Source: Amycolatopsis cihanbeyliensis (GTDB lineage Bacteria; Actinomycetota; Actinomycetes; Mycobacteriales; Pseudonocardiaceae). From it: a stretch of 64,000 nucleotides of DNA. The stretch lies in contig NZ_VFML01000001.1 of NCBI RefSeq assembly GCF_006715045.1, positions 3,192,501 to 3,256,500 on the forward strand. Reading direction: 5' to 3'. Shown here piece by piece: positions 26,514 through 34,823 of the stretch (its first letter is position 1; every line of letters starts with the position of its first letter). The notes below the pieces were generated by a model. That model was given only the letters and a program-made list of their open reading frames with translations, was not told where the DNA came from and did no database searches. The position numbers and the translations under genes were made by a program.

Positions 26514-26999
26514 TCACTTCATCCACTGGTTGTTCGAGAAGTCCTCGTCGTCGAAGTCTCCCTGGTCGCGGGCGTGCCGGCCGGCACGGTGGGTAGGCCG
26601 GGACGGTTCGGGAGACGCCGGCGCGGGCGGCGCCGGCTCCACCGGGGGTTTCGGTTCCTGCCACATGCCCGTCGGTGCGGCGGCCGGCGCCTCGAACCGC
26701 GCGTAGCCACTCGCGGCGGGCTCCTCGGGTTCCTCCTCCGGTCCGAAACCCATCACGTTGTTCTTGTCCGCCAGCGTCTTCTCGGTCGCCCAGCCGCCGG
26801 CCTCCTCCTTGCGCTTGCCGAGCTCCCGCCGGTGCTCGACGTACCGCTCGGCCGCCTGCACCTGCTTGGTCATGTACTCGTGCGACTTGGCCTTGATTTC
26901 CTCGCCCTGCCGCTCCCGCAGCGCGCTGCGGTCGGCCTGCTCCCGAACGAGCTCACCCAGCGCGGCTCGCATCCGCTCGACCCGTCCTACGCCGTCCAT
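26514..26999 (-). CDS. Coiled-coil acidic protein, client module A
   Basis: This 161-residue protein has two halves. Residues about 5-75 are helical and strongly charged (ERMRAALGELVREQADRSA onward), predicted to form a coiled coil. The rest is Pro-, Ala- and Glu-rich and ends DDEDFSNNQWMK. The paralogue at 34237-34704 has the same plan and ends DEDDFSGTDW, so an acidic D-D/E-F-S plus tryptophan ending is shared. There is no signal peptide and no known domain. GAGGAGG lies 5 bases before the ATG. It is the last gene of a three-gene unit with the EspC-like and large-substrate genes, which suggests a chaperone, adaptor or co-secreted role in type VII secretion (inference). Confidence 0.75.
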   Translation of the reverse strand: MDGVGRVERMRAALGELVREQADRSALRERQGEEIKAKSHEYMTKQVQAAERYVEHRRELGKRKEEAGGWATEKTLADKNNVMGFGPEEEPEEPAASGYARFEAPAAAPTGMWQEPKPPVEPAPPAPASPEPSRPTHRAGRHARDQGDFDDEDFSNNQWMK

Positions 27000-27028
27000 C
27001 GGCCCTCCTCACGCCCGCGATCCACGGA

Positions 27029-29482
27029 TCACCGGTCGAACCGGATCGAACGGTCGCCTTCCTCGTCCAGCGATCCGCTGATCCGGCCACCTCCACCGTT
27101 CGTCTCGAAGATGCCACCGTCGATGCGGTACTGGTTCCCGCCACGCTCCTGGTCGCCGCCCTGACCACCGGCGCCGCCCATGGCGCCCATACCGCCACCC
27201 ATCATGCCCATCCCGGCGCCGCCCGTGGCACCCGACTGCGCGGTCGACGCCGCGGCGGGCGCCTCGCCGAGACCACCCGGCGTGGCCCCGAGCCCCGCGC
27301 CGGCACCCGCAGGCTGCGCGGACGCGCCACTCTGCGCCCCGGCGTTCATCGCGGACGAATCGTCCAGGCCACCGCCCAGCGCGGAGACCCCACCGCCACC
27401 GTCGGACGCGGCGCCGGCGGCCACACCGTCACCGACCGCCTGCGGCTCGGTCCCCGCGGCGTCGCCGGTCCCCGGCTCACCTCCGGCGGGAGCGCCGACG
27501 GAGCCGTCGGAGTCCCCGCCCATGTCCGGGTCGACATTCGCCTCGGCCGGACCCGCGGCCACCGACCCACCGCCGTCCAGGCTCGCGCCATCCCCGCCGG
27601 CCGGCGGGGGGCCGTCCGTCCTGGCTCGGATGTCCTCACCACGCAACGGCTCCGGGCCACCCCTGATCTCCTCGGCCGACTCGGATTCCTCGCCCAGGGT
27701 GTACACCGTCGGCTCACCGGAACCGTCATCGATCGTGATCGTGGTCGGCCCGTCGGGCCCGTCCGGTTGCTCCGCGGTGATCTTGAGGTTGCCGTCCTCG
27801 ATGTGGATCTTGCCGTCCGGCCCCGGTCGGTAGACCTGCTCACCGCCGGCGGCACCGTCCTCGGCGCCACTGCCCTCCGGGCCGAACTCGCCGGGCTCGG
27901 ACTCCTCGCCGGGCTCGCCTTCGGGGTCGGTGCCGAAGTCGAGCTTGTACTCCTTCGGCTCACCGGAACCGTCATCCACCGAGATACCCATCCGGCCCTG
28001 CTCGTCGGGCTCCTCCATGGAGATCTTGTGGTCGCCCTTCTCCACGGTGACGTTGTCCCGGTCGTCCCCGGTGTCCGTGATCGCCTCACCGGTCTCCGGG
28101 TCGATCGGGTACGGCTTCCCGGTACCCGGATCGACCTCCAACGGCTTACCGGTGATCGGATTGGTACCCGGCCCGGTGTCCCCCGTCTCCGGCGGCTCGC
28201 TGACCGAGGGTGTGGTGCCTCCGCCGCCGGCGCCGATCCCACCGCTCGGGCCACCGCCTCCACCACCGATGCCTCCACCACCGGTACCACCGCCGCCGCT
28301 GCCGCCACCCCCGTTACCGCCAGGGCCCGGACCGGAACCCGGCGGCGGCTGGAACGGCTGCTGTTCACCCGTGCCCTGAAACTCGTTCTCGACCTCGTTC
28401 ATCACGCCATCGAGCTGGTCGTAGGCGTTGTTCACGAGTTCCTTGGTGTCATCGCAGATCTTCTCGAAGCCCTTGTAGAGCCGGTCCCACATGTCCGGGT
28501 TGAACTGGTTCTGGATCCACTGCTTGGCGAGCTTCTTGCCCTCCTCGATGACCTCGTCGTCATCACAGCAGCCGTCGTCGTTCAGCTTCTCGGTCATGTT
28601 GGTGCCGAAGTTGACGTCCATCCAGCCCGCGACGTCGGCCATCTCGTCCTTGCCCGCGGCCTCCCCGTTGGCGAGCTTGATGACCTTCTCGGCCATCGGC
28701 CGGTCCGCTCGGCCGACCAGTGTGGTGTCGAGCTGCATGACCGAATCGGCCTTGCCCTTGCACAGCCGGTACACCGCCTCGGCGGCGGCCTTGGTCGCCT
28801 CCTCGGAGTCGGTCAGGTAGGTATTGAGCTGCTTGGCTTTCGGGTCGATCTTCTCCGTGTAGTGGTCGTAGGCGGCGTTGGCCGCATCGCCCGACCAGTT
28901 CTGGAACAACGTGTTCAGCTGGCCCGCGGTGTCCTGCATGGTGGTGTCGACCGTCGCGGCCCCCCTACCGAACCGCTCCGCGTCGGCCATGAAGTTGGCG
29001 AAGCTGATTCCCCGCTGCTCGTCGAACCGCTTCTTGATGTCATTGCCGAAGTCCAGCGGCCTGGTCCGGCCGACACAGTCCCCGGGTAGCATTTCCAGCA
29101 GCGGTCCGAAGTTGCGGAACACCCGCAGCGCGGGCTCGGCCGCGTCGAACAGCTCGTCGGAGGTCTCGGTACCGCCGCCGCTGGGGGTCGGTGGCTGCGC
29201 CCCTTCCAGGTCGGCCTTGCCCTCGTCGACGAGCTTGCCCTGCTCGCGATCGTTGTAGCTGGCCTGCTCGGCCTCCTGCTTGGCGTCGTTGTAGGCCTCG
29301 TCGGGATCCTTCTGCGCCAACATCGGGTTGGCGTTGAACGCGTCGTAGTACCTGCTCGCCTCGTCGGGCGCGTCCCCGGCCTCGTCGCTGAACATCCACG
29401 AGGACAGCAGTGCCTGCTTGGCCTCCGGTGAGACACCGGGGTCGTCGCAGATCGCCTTGACTTCCTCCCAGGTCTTGGCCAT
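27029..29482 (-). CDS. Large candidate type VII substrate, client module A
   Basis: This 817-residue protein has a helical N-terminal region (about 1-370) containing FQNWSGDAANAAY near residue 194, a WxG-type turn as in WXG100/PPE-like secreted proteins, and a CC pair near 305. A Gly-rich linker (about 385-430) leads to a beta-rich part with at least three repeats built on VDDGSGEPKEYKL, IDDGSGEPTVYTL and similar. A long Ala/Gly/Met-rich low-complexity stretch follows and the end is ISGSLDEEGD. There is no signal peptide. The ATG at 29482 has GGAGG 6 bases upstream and overlaps the EspC-like gene stop by one base. The paralogue is the gene at 31906-33897. Function is unknown; secretion by ESX is an inference. 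Confidence 0.78.
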   Translation of the reverse strand: MAKTWEEVKAICDDPGVSPEAKQALLSSWMFSDEAGDAPDEASRYYDAFNANPMLAQKDPDEAYNDAKQEAEQASYNDREQGKLVDEGKADLEGAQPPTPSGGGTETSDELFDAAEPALRVFRNFGPLLEMLPGDCVGRTRPLDFGNDIKKRFDEQRGISFANFMADAERFGRGAATVDTTMQDTAGQLNTLFQNWSGDAANAAYDHYTEKIDPKAKQLNTYLTDSEEATKAAAEAVYRLCKGKADSVMQLDTTLVGRADRPMAEKVIKLANGEAAGKDEMADVAGWMDVNFGTNMTEKLNDDGCCDDDEVIEEGKKLAKQWIQNQFNPDMWDRLYKGFEKICDDTKELVNNAYDQLDGVMNEVENEFQGTGEQQPFQPPPGSGPGPGGNGGGGSGGGGTGGGGIGGGGGGPSGGIGAGGGGTTPSVSEPPETGDTGPGTNPITGKPLEVDPGTGKPYPIDPETGEAITDTGDDRDNVTVEKGDHKISMEEPDEQGRMGISVDDGSGEPKEYKLDFGTDPEGEPGEESEPGEFGPEGSGAEDGAAGGEQVYRPGPDGKIHIEDGNLKITAEQPDGPDGPTTITIDDGSGEPTVYTLGEESESAEEIRGGPEPLRGEDIRARTDGPPPAGGDGASLDGGGSVAAGPAEANVDPDMGGDSDGSVGAPAGGEPGTGDAAGTEPQAVGDGVAAGAASDGGGGVSALGGGLDDSSAMNAGAQSGASAQPAGAGAGLGATPGGLGEAPAAASTAQSGATGGAGMGMMGGGMGAMGGAGGQGGDQERGGNQYRIDGGIFETNGGGGRISGSLDEEGDRSIRFDR

Positions 29483-29802
29483 CACTGCCCTCCGGCCTGG
29501 CTGATGTCATCCCGCCGCTGCTCGTCACCCGCCGTGTAGGCCTGGCCGGCGCCGCTGATCTGGCTCGCGAAGCTGGTAAGCGTGGTGCCGAGGCCCTTCA
29601 CCGCCGCATCCAGCGTCTGTACCCCCTTGGTGTAAGCCTGGGCATGGTCACCATGTGCCTGCCCGAAGCCCTCCGCGTTCACCTTGCTCTGCCCCAGTTC
29701 CTTGTTGTCCTCCGACAGGTCCTCGGCCAGCTCGGTGATCTTCGTGGACGCCGCCTCCATCGCGTCGGCATCACTCTTGTAACCCTTCCCCGGTCCGGCC
29801 AC
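29482..29802 (-). CDS. EspC-like helical protein, client module A
   Basis: This small protein of 106 residues is predicted to be nearly all alpha-helical and has no signal peptide. The pattern AMEAASTKITELAEDLSEDN, a central GFGQAHGDH and a second long helix resembles the EspC/WXG100-like superfamily secreted by type VII systems. It matches its paralogue at 33894-34214 in length (106 residues) and place (directly before a large substrate). Its stop overlaps the next start by one base, so partner production is coupled, as for other EsxA/B or PE/PPE pairs. Family membership is judged from pattern and context, not from an alignment. Confidence 0.75.
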   Translation of the reverse strand: MAGPGKGYKSDADAMEAASTKITELAEDLSEDNKELGQSKVNAEGFGQAHGDHAQAYTKGVQTLDAAVKGLGTTLTSFASQISGAGQAYTAGDEQRRDDISQAGGQ

Positions 29803-29907
29803 CGTGGACCCTCCTCCTGATCGAGGTCGTCTTGCTCCGTACCTGGAGCTACGACGCAGGCGAACGTTGTTCGGTGCCGTCGCATTTGCACATAGAATGT
29901 ACCCTGA

Positions 29908-30189
29908 TCAGCCGCTTTCCGAGGTGGCTTTGCCGCGAAGGGCCTCGGTGAGCACCTCGGCGACGCCGGTCAGGTCCTGCATCCGCTCGCGTTCCTCGAG
30001 GTCGATCCGGACGTCGTAGTGGATCTCCAACGTGGCCAGCAGCTGCACCCGCTTCTTGGAGTCGATCCCGACATCGGCGAGCGGGGTGGAGGCGTCCAGC
30101 CGGTCCGGGTCGATCAGGAAGGAGTCGCAGACGAGCCGCTTGAGCTCGGTCAGGTGCGGCCCGACGCCGGCCGCCTCGTCCGTTGCCAT
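29908..30189 (-). CDS. Acyl carrier protein
   Basis: This free-standing acyl carrier protein has 93 residues. The phosphopantetheine attachment serine is Ser44 in ADVGIDSKKRVQL; the residue after it is lysine instead of the usual leucine. The four-helix ACP outline and acidic helix III (DLEERERMQDLTGV) are visible. The ATG at 30189 is 7 bp after the fatty acyl-AMP ligase stop, so the two form an activation pair: the ligase makes acyl-AMP and loads the holo-ACP arm. There is no condensing enzyme nearby. The gene is placed between two type VII client modules, which is unusual. Confidence 0.92.
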   Translation of the reverse strand: MATDEAAGVGPHLTELKRLVCDSFLIDPDRLDASTPLADVGIDSKKRVQLLATLEIHYDVRIDLEERERMQDLTGVAEVLTEALRGKATSESG

Positions 30190-30196
30190 CCGACCA

Positions 30197-31897
30197 TTAT
30201 CGCGCCGGCCAGAAGCGCGCCCGCGCGGCGGCCCTGGCCACCTTGCCGCTGGAGGTTCGCGGCACCTCACCTGGCGCCACCAGCAGGAACTCCCGCAGGA
30301 CGATGTCGTGCTGCTCGGTCACCGCACGCCGGACCGTGCGCCCGATCCGGTCCGGGTCGAGCGTGGCGTCGCTGGAGTCGCGGCCGTACTCGGCGACCAC
30401 CATCACGCCCTCGCCCTCCGCATCGGCGACGCCGAACGCGGCCACCCGATCCCGCCGGATCGTCGGGTCGGCGCCGGCCACCGTGCTCTCGATGTCCTGC
30501 GGATAGTGGTTGCTGCCGTCGACGATGATGAGGTCCTTGCGCCTGCCGGTGATGTACAGCTGGCCGTCGTGGACGACGCCGAGATCGCCGGTGCGCAGCC
30601 AACCATGTTCGGGCAGGTCCGCCGGAGCGGCCGCGATCCGGGCTTCGAAGGTCTCCGCGGTGCGTTCCGGCCGCCGCCAGTAGCCGCTGGCCAGGTGGGG
30701 TCCGTGCACCCAGATCTCGCCGATCGTTCCGTTCGGCTCGAGCCGATGGGTCTCCGGATGCACGACGCGAACCAGCTGCCCGACCGGTCGCCCCACCGAG
30801 ACCAGCTCGCCCGCCTGCTCCGCGCTCGCCGCCGGCAGTGCACTGCCGGCGGCGAGCCGCGCCCGGTCGAAGGCCGTGACGGTGGGCCCCTCGGGTCCCG
30901 CACTGGACACGTACACCGTGGCCTCGGCCAGCCCGTAGGAGGGACGATGCGCCTCGGGACGGAACCCGTACGGCCGGTACGCCTCGGCGAACGCGGTGAT
31001 CGTCGCGGGCCGGATCGGTTCGCTACCGTTCAGCGCCACCCGCACGCCGGAGAGGTCGAGACCGGTGCGGGTGGCCGCCGGCACGGTGTCCACCGCGAAG
31101 TCGAACGCGAAATTGGGCGCGGCCGTGAACACCTCCGGGTAGTCGGACAGCAGTTCCAGCCACCGTCGTGGCGCACGCACGAACTCCAGTGGCTCCATGA
31201 ACACCGAACGCGCCCCGGTGTACAGCGGCAGGCACAGCAACTGGATGAGCCCCATGTCGTGGGAGAACGGGATCCAGCCTGCGCAGGTGGTGGCCGGGCC
31301 GGCTTCGTACGCGGTGGCGACCTGGTCCACGCTGGCGATCAGGGCGCCGTGGCTGATCACGGCCGCCGCCGGCTCGCGGGTGGAGCCGGAGGTGTACTGC
31401 AGGTAGGCAGGGCTGTCCGGACCGACCTCGGTGGCCGGGGCCACCGCATCGGTGCCGGTATCGGTGTCGGTTGTGATGATGCGTGCGGGCGCGGGCACCG
31501 GTTCGGCGTCGGCGAACTCGCGCAGCCTCGGCAGACCGGCTTCGGTGGTCAACCACAACGCCGGTGCGCAATCGCGCAGCGCGGCGACCAGCCGGGCACG
31601 CTGTGCCCGTGACCGCGGCGCTGTCAGCGGCACCGCCACCAGTCCGGCGTGCAGCGCGGCGAGGAAGCCGATGACGTAGCCGAGATCCTGCCTGGCGGGC
31701 ACGGCGACCCGGTCCCCGGGTCCGGCCACCGCGCGCAGCCTCGTGGACAGCACTCCGACCCTGGTCGCCAGCTCGGACCAGCGCAGCGTAGATGCCGAGC
31801 GGTCCCGGTCGACGAAGGTGAAGGCCGGTTCCGCGGAGTCGCCCCGCGCCAGCAGATGACCGATCAACGACCGCCACCGGGCCGATGCGTACGCCAT
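30197..31897 (-). CDS. Fatty acyl-AMP ligase (FAAL)
   Basis: This 566-residue adenylate-forming enzyme activates a fatty or aryl acid as acyl-AMP and passes it to an acyl carrier protein. The AMP-binding loop is LQYTSGSTREP. WIPFSHDMGLI is the FAAL-type histidine motif, PSYGLAEATVYVS the adenine-site motif, and HGWLRTGDLG and GRRKDLIIVDGSNHYPQD the hinge and C-terminal motifs; the end has RTSSGKVAR with the catalytic lysine. These signatures favour FAAL over CoA ligase, and the adjacent ACP gene supports that. GAGGA lies 6 bases before the ATG, which is 8 bp after the large substrate B stop, so the pair is part of the module B operon. Confidence 0.92.
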   Translation of the reverse strand: MAYASARWRSLIGHLLARGDSAEPAFTFVDRDRSASTLRWSELATRVGVLSTRLRAVAGPGDRVAVPARQDLGYVIGFLAALHAGLVAVPLTAPRSRAQRARLVAALRDCAPALWLTTEAGLPRLREFADAEPVPAPARIITTDTDTGTDAVAPATEVGPDSPAYLQYTSGSTREPAAAVISHGALIASVDQVATAYEAGPATTCAGWIPFSHDMGLIQLLCLPLYTGARSVFMEPLEFVRAPRRWLELLSDYPEVFTAAPNFAFDFAVDTVPAATRTGLDLSGVRVALNGSEPIRPATITAFAEAYRPYGFRPEAHRPSYGLAEATVYVSSAGPEGPTVTAFDRARLAAGSALPAASAEQAGELVSVGRPVGQLVRVVHPETHRLEPNGTIGEIWVHGPHLASGYWRRPERTAETFEARIAAAPADLPEHGWLRTGDLGVVHDGQLYITGRRKDLIIVDGSNHYPQDIESTVAGADPTIRRDRVAAFGVADAEGEGVMVVAEYGRDSSDATLDPDRIGRTVRRAVTEQHDIVLREFLLVAPGEVPRTSSGKVARAAARARFWPAR

Positions 31898-31905
31898 GAA
31901 CGTCC

Positions 31906-33897
31906 TCAGTCAGTGCTCCAGCGACCCGCGGACCGGGTGTCCGCGGCCGGGTCCTCGCCGGTGTCCAGGGTGCCGCTGATCCGGTTGCCATCCGTACCGA
32001 CCTCGAATAGGTCGTCCTCGGTCCGGTAGGCGCCCTGAGCGCGTTCGTGCGCGCTTGCCCCGGCGCCGATACCGCCGCCGACCGTGCCCATCCCCGCGGC
32101 GGGCATGTCCTCGGTGGTCTCCGCGGTGGGGGTGACACCACCGGGTGCCGTGCCGAGGCCGGCGCCGCCGGGTTGGCCGGAGCGCGGCGGAACGATGCCG
32201 GCATCCACCCCCGCCCCGGAGAGGGGTGAATCGGCGGCTGCCGGCGGCTGCTCGCCGCTGGACATGCCGGTGGCGATCGCCTCCATGCCGGTGAACGCCT
32301 GCGGCGTGGTGGTCTGCTGCTGCCCGGCTTCCCCTTCCAGCGTGTAGGTGGTGGGGTCGCCGGTGCCGTCGTCCAGGGTCACGGTGGTCGGGCCGCCCGG
32401 CCCTTCCTGGCGTTCGGCGGTGATCGTCACCGGCCCGTCCGCGATGGTGATCCGCCCGTCCGGCCCAGGCCGGTGCACCTGCTCGGGTTCCGCTACGTCC
32501 ACACCGTCCGGTGTCGCGGTCCGCCGTTGCGGGCCGAACTCGGCCGGTTCGGGTCGGGGCTGTGGCTCGGCCGGTGGCCGCGGCTCCGGTTCCGGTTCCG
32601 ACCGGCCGGTGGGCGTGGCGGGTTCGGGCCGCTCGTCGCCGAAGTCGAGCGCGTACTCCCGCGGCTGACCGGAACCGTCCTCGATGGTGAGCCGCAGGGT
32701 GCCGTCGGCCCTTGGCACGGTCAGGGTGATCTCGCGTTCGCCGTCCCGGATCGTGACGCTGCCCGGTTGGTCCGTGCCGGGCGGCGTCGTCCGGTCGGTT
32801 TCCGGGTCGCTCGGCTCCGGCTCCGGTTGCGACCGTTCCGCCGGGGCCGGGCCGGTGGGGCGCGAGACGGCCTCAGGGCCTGTTGGTTCGGCCGCCTGCG
32901 GCCGGCGCGGACCGCTGTCCCCCGCGCCGCCGGGTGGTGGCCGCACGGTGGTGTCCTGGCCTGCGGTGGCTTCTGTCCCGAGCTGAAGTGGTCCGAAGGG
33001 GTCGGTGGGTACGTTCAGCACGTCCGCGAACGCACGCAGCCCTTGCTGCGCGGCGTTGTACGCGGCCTCGATCGCGCCGCGGTACTGGCCCATCGCGTTG
33101 GCGTAACCCTGCGCGAACTCGTCCATCTCGCGGCAGAACATGTCCGCCCACTTGGAGTCGTACCCGGTGTCCAGGTCGACAAGGCCAGGGGTGTTACGCA
33201 GATCCTGCGGCGCGATCGGCCCCGTTCCCACCCCCTGGTTGTCCGCCACACGTGATGAGCCGACACCGTGCCGACCCCAGCTCATCGCATCGGTGAGCCG
33301 GTCGACGAACATGTTCTGTCCCGGGCAGTCGTCCGGGTTGTGCCGGGAGACGAACTCCTTCGCGCTGCCCTCGTTCGGTACGTTCGCCAGGTCCACCAGT
33401 GGCGGCCGGATGGTGGACCACAGGCGCCGCAGCGCCTCGCCGAAGCCGTTGACGTAGCCCGTGTACTCCTCGAGTGCCCGGTCGAGTTCGTCCAGCTTCT
33501 CCCTGGCGGCTTCGGCGGCCCTGCCGCTCCACGCCGCGGCGAGTGCCTGCTTGACCCGCTCGTCCACCTGTTTCGCGGCCTCGGCCGCGGCACCGAGATT
33601 GCCGGCTCGCCCACCCGCGCCCCAGAGGTGACCGAAGCCGAAACCGCGCAGCTGCTGCAACAGGTTACGTTCGTGGTCTCCCTCGCCGTAGGGCAGTTGA
33701 ACAGCGTTCCAGTCCCGGCCCCGGCACGGATGTCCGGACCAACGCTTGTACAGCTCGCCGAGCGGGCCGGTCATCGCGTCCCGGAAACCGGCGAGCTGAT
33801 CGATCATCGCGTCCGAGGTGTCCGCGAGGTGCACGTCGGCCGGTGGTTTGAGCGGCTCGATGATCGCGTCTCCCGCACGGCCGTCCACAGCCATCAT
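31906..33897 (-). CDS. Large candidate type VII substrate, client module B
   Basis: This 663-residue paralogue of the module A large protein has a helical N-terminus with AAWSGRAAEAAREKLDEL near residue 122 (WxG-type turn) and a second helical block to about residue 300. A Pro/Glu-rich linker and beta-rich repeats follow (LTIEDGSGQPREYALDF and VTLDDGTGDPTTYTL), and the tail ends ISGTLDTGEDP, which matches ISGSLDEEGD in paralogue A. There is no signal peptide. The start ATG at 33897 overlaps the EspC-like stop by four bases and has GAGGA 6 bases upstream; the ATG at 33894 is an alternative. Export by the ESX machinery is inferred from architecture and location. Confidence 0.77.
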   Translation of the reverse strand: MMAVDGRAGDAIIEPLKPPADVHLADTSDAMIDQLAGFRDAMTGPLGELYKRWSGHPCRGRDWNAVQLPYGEGDHERNLLQQLRGFGFGHLWGAGGRAGNLGAAAEAAKQVDERVKQALAAAWSGRAAEAAREKLDELDRALEEYTGYVNGFGEALRRLWSTIRPPLVDLANVPNEGSAKEFVSRHNPDDCPGQNMFVDRLTDAMSWGRHGVGSSRVADNQGVGTGPIAPQDLRNTPGLVDLDTGYDSKWADMFCREMDEFAQGYANAMGQYRGAIEAAYNAAQQGLRAFADVLNVPTDPFGPLQLGTEATAGQDTTVRPPPGGAGDSGPRRPQAAEPTGPEAVSRPTGPAPAERSQPEPEPSDPETDRTTPPGTDQPGSVTIRDGEREITLTVPRADGTLRLTIEDGSGQPREYALDFGDERPEPATPTGRSEPEPEPRPPAEPQPRPEPAEFGPQRRTATPDGVDVAEPEQVHRPGPDGRITIADGPVTITAERQEGPGGPTTVTLDDGTGDPTTYTLEGEAGQQQTTTPQAFTGMEAIATGMSSGEQPPAAADSPLSGAGVDAGIVPPRSGQPGGAGLGTAPGGVTPTAETTEDMPAAGMGTVGGGIGAGASAHERAQGAYRTEDDLFEVGTDGNRISGTLDTGEDPAADTRSAGRWSTD

Positions 33898-34214
33898 GCA
33901 CCGTCCTCTGTGGAGCTGATCGTCCACGCGCTGTTGAGGTCGTCCTCCTCGGTCATGGTCGCGGACTTGTTCAGTCGAGTGGCGAAGTCGTTCAGGAACT
34001 CGGCGGCCCTACCGACCGACTCGGCGAGCTCCAGGGCCTTCGCCGGATACTCCGCGGCCGCCTCGGACAGGGCACGGATGTTGCCGAAGTGCTGGGCGTC
34101 GAGTTCCGACTGCTCCGCGTACCCTTGCATCTCGGTCAGCGAGGTCGCGACCGATGACACATCCTTCGCGACCTGTTTCACTTGTTCCGGCTCGATGCGC
34201 ATGTCCCCCGCCAT
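33894..34214 (-). CDS. EspC-like helical protein, client module B
   Basis: This all-helical protein of 106 residues begins MAGDMRIEPEQVKQVAKDVS and has a central segment SELDAQHFGNI, the same position and length as GFGQAHGDH in its module A paralogue. The second half is a long amphipathic helix with FLNDFATRLNKSA. It resembles the EspC/ESX-associated family of type VII clients. The ATG at 34214 has GGAGG 6 bases upstream; the longer open frame beginning at 34610 is out of frame with module B's coiled-coil gene and not supported. Its stop overlaps the start of large substrate B. Confidence 0.76.
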   Translation of the reverse strand: MAGDMRIEPEQVKQVAKDVSSVATSLTEMQGYAEQSELDAQHFGNIRALSEAAAEYPAKALELAESVGRAAEFLNDFATRLNKSATMTEEDDLNSAWTISSTEDGA

Positions 34215-34236
34215 GGCGGCCTCCCTCCGCGGCTGT

Positions 34237-34704
34237 TCAGCCCGGCTCGTCGCTGGTCCAGTCCGTGCCCGAGAAGTCGTCCTCGTCCCACCCGCCGGTT
34301 CGCGGTGGGGGCGGAGTTGGAGCGGGCGGCGCGGCCGGTGCGGTCCGTGTCGTCGGTGGCGCCTGCGCGGCGGGCGGGTCCTCCTCGAACCCGAACGAGT
34401 CGTCATCGTCGACCGTGTCGGTACGCCGCGTCGCCCAGGCGTTCCCCGGCTCGGGTTTCGTTGGTGGTGGCGCCACCGTCTCCCGCGCCGCGACGGCCGC
34501 GAGGGTCTGCTCGTCCTTGGCCTTGTTCTCCTCGACCAGCGTGCGCAGCCGGGCCTGTCGTGCCTCGTCCTCGGCGAGAACGCGTTCCCGGTCGGCGTGG
34601 TACTGCGCACGTACCTCGTCCAGACGCGCGAACGCCCGCTGGAACTGGGGACTCACCCCACTACCGTCACCCACGTCGCCCCCGCTCGGCCACTCATCCG
34701 TCAC
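34237..34704 (-). CDS. Coiled-coil acidic protein, client module B
   Basis: This protein of about 155 residues has a charged helical N-terminal half (FARLDEVRAQYHADRERVL, then EENKAKDEQT) and a Pro/Ala-rich acidic tail ending DEDDFSGTDWTSDEPG. It is the counterpart of the module A protein at 26514-26999; here it is the first gene of its module instead of the last. The start is uncertain: the GTG at 34704 (MTDEWPSGG) is preferred by composition, but GTG codons at 34764 and 34674 are possible. There is no signal peptide or recognised domain. An adaptor or co-secreted role with the adjacent clients is an inference. Confidence 0.68.
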   Translation of the reverse strand: MTDEWPSGGDVGDGSGVSPQFQRAFARLDEVRAQYHADRERVLAEDEARQARLRTLVEENKAKDEQTLAAVAARETVAPPPTKPEPGNAWATRRTDTVDDDDSFGFEEDPPAAQAPPTTRTAPAAPPAPTPPPPRTGGWDEDDFSGTDWTSDEPG

Positions 34705-34769
34705 ACCCGCATCCGGAATGTACCGGTAGCCCCCGCCGAACCGCAGGCAGTTCACCCAACCCACGTAGT

Positions 34770-34821
34770 GCGTTTAGCCCGCTAAACGCACCTCGCCCGG
34801 TACGGTTAGCCCGCTAAACGC
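34770..34821. repeat. Palindromic repeat cluster 6 (two copies)
   Basis: A fully symmetric copy at 34770-34789 (extendable to TGCGTTTAGC-CC-GCTAAACGCA) and an asymmetric copy at 34802-34821 start 32 bp apart (12-bp spacer). They end 2 bp before the glmM stop. Confidence 0.92.
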
Positions 34822-34823
34822 AC

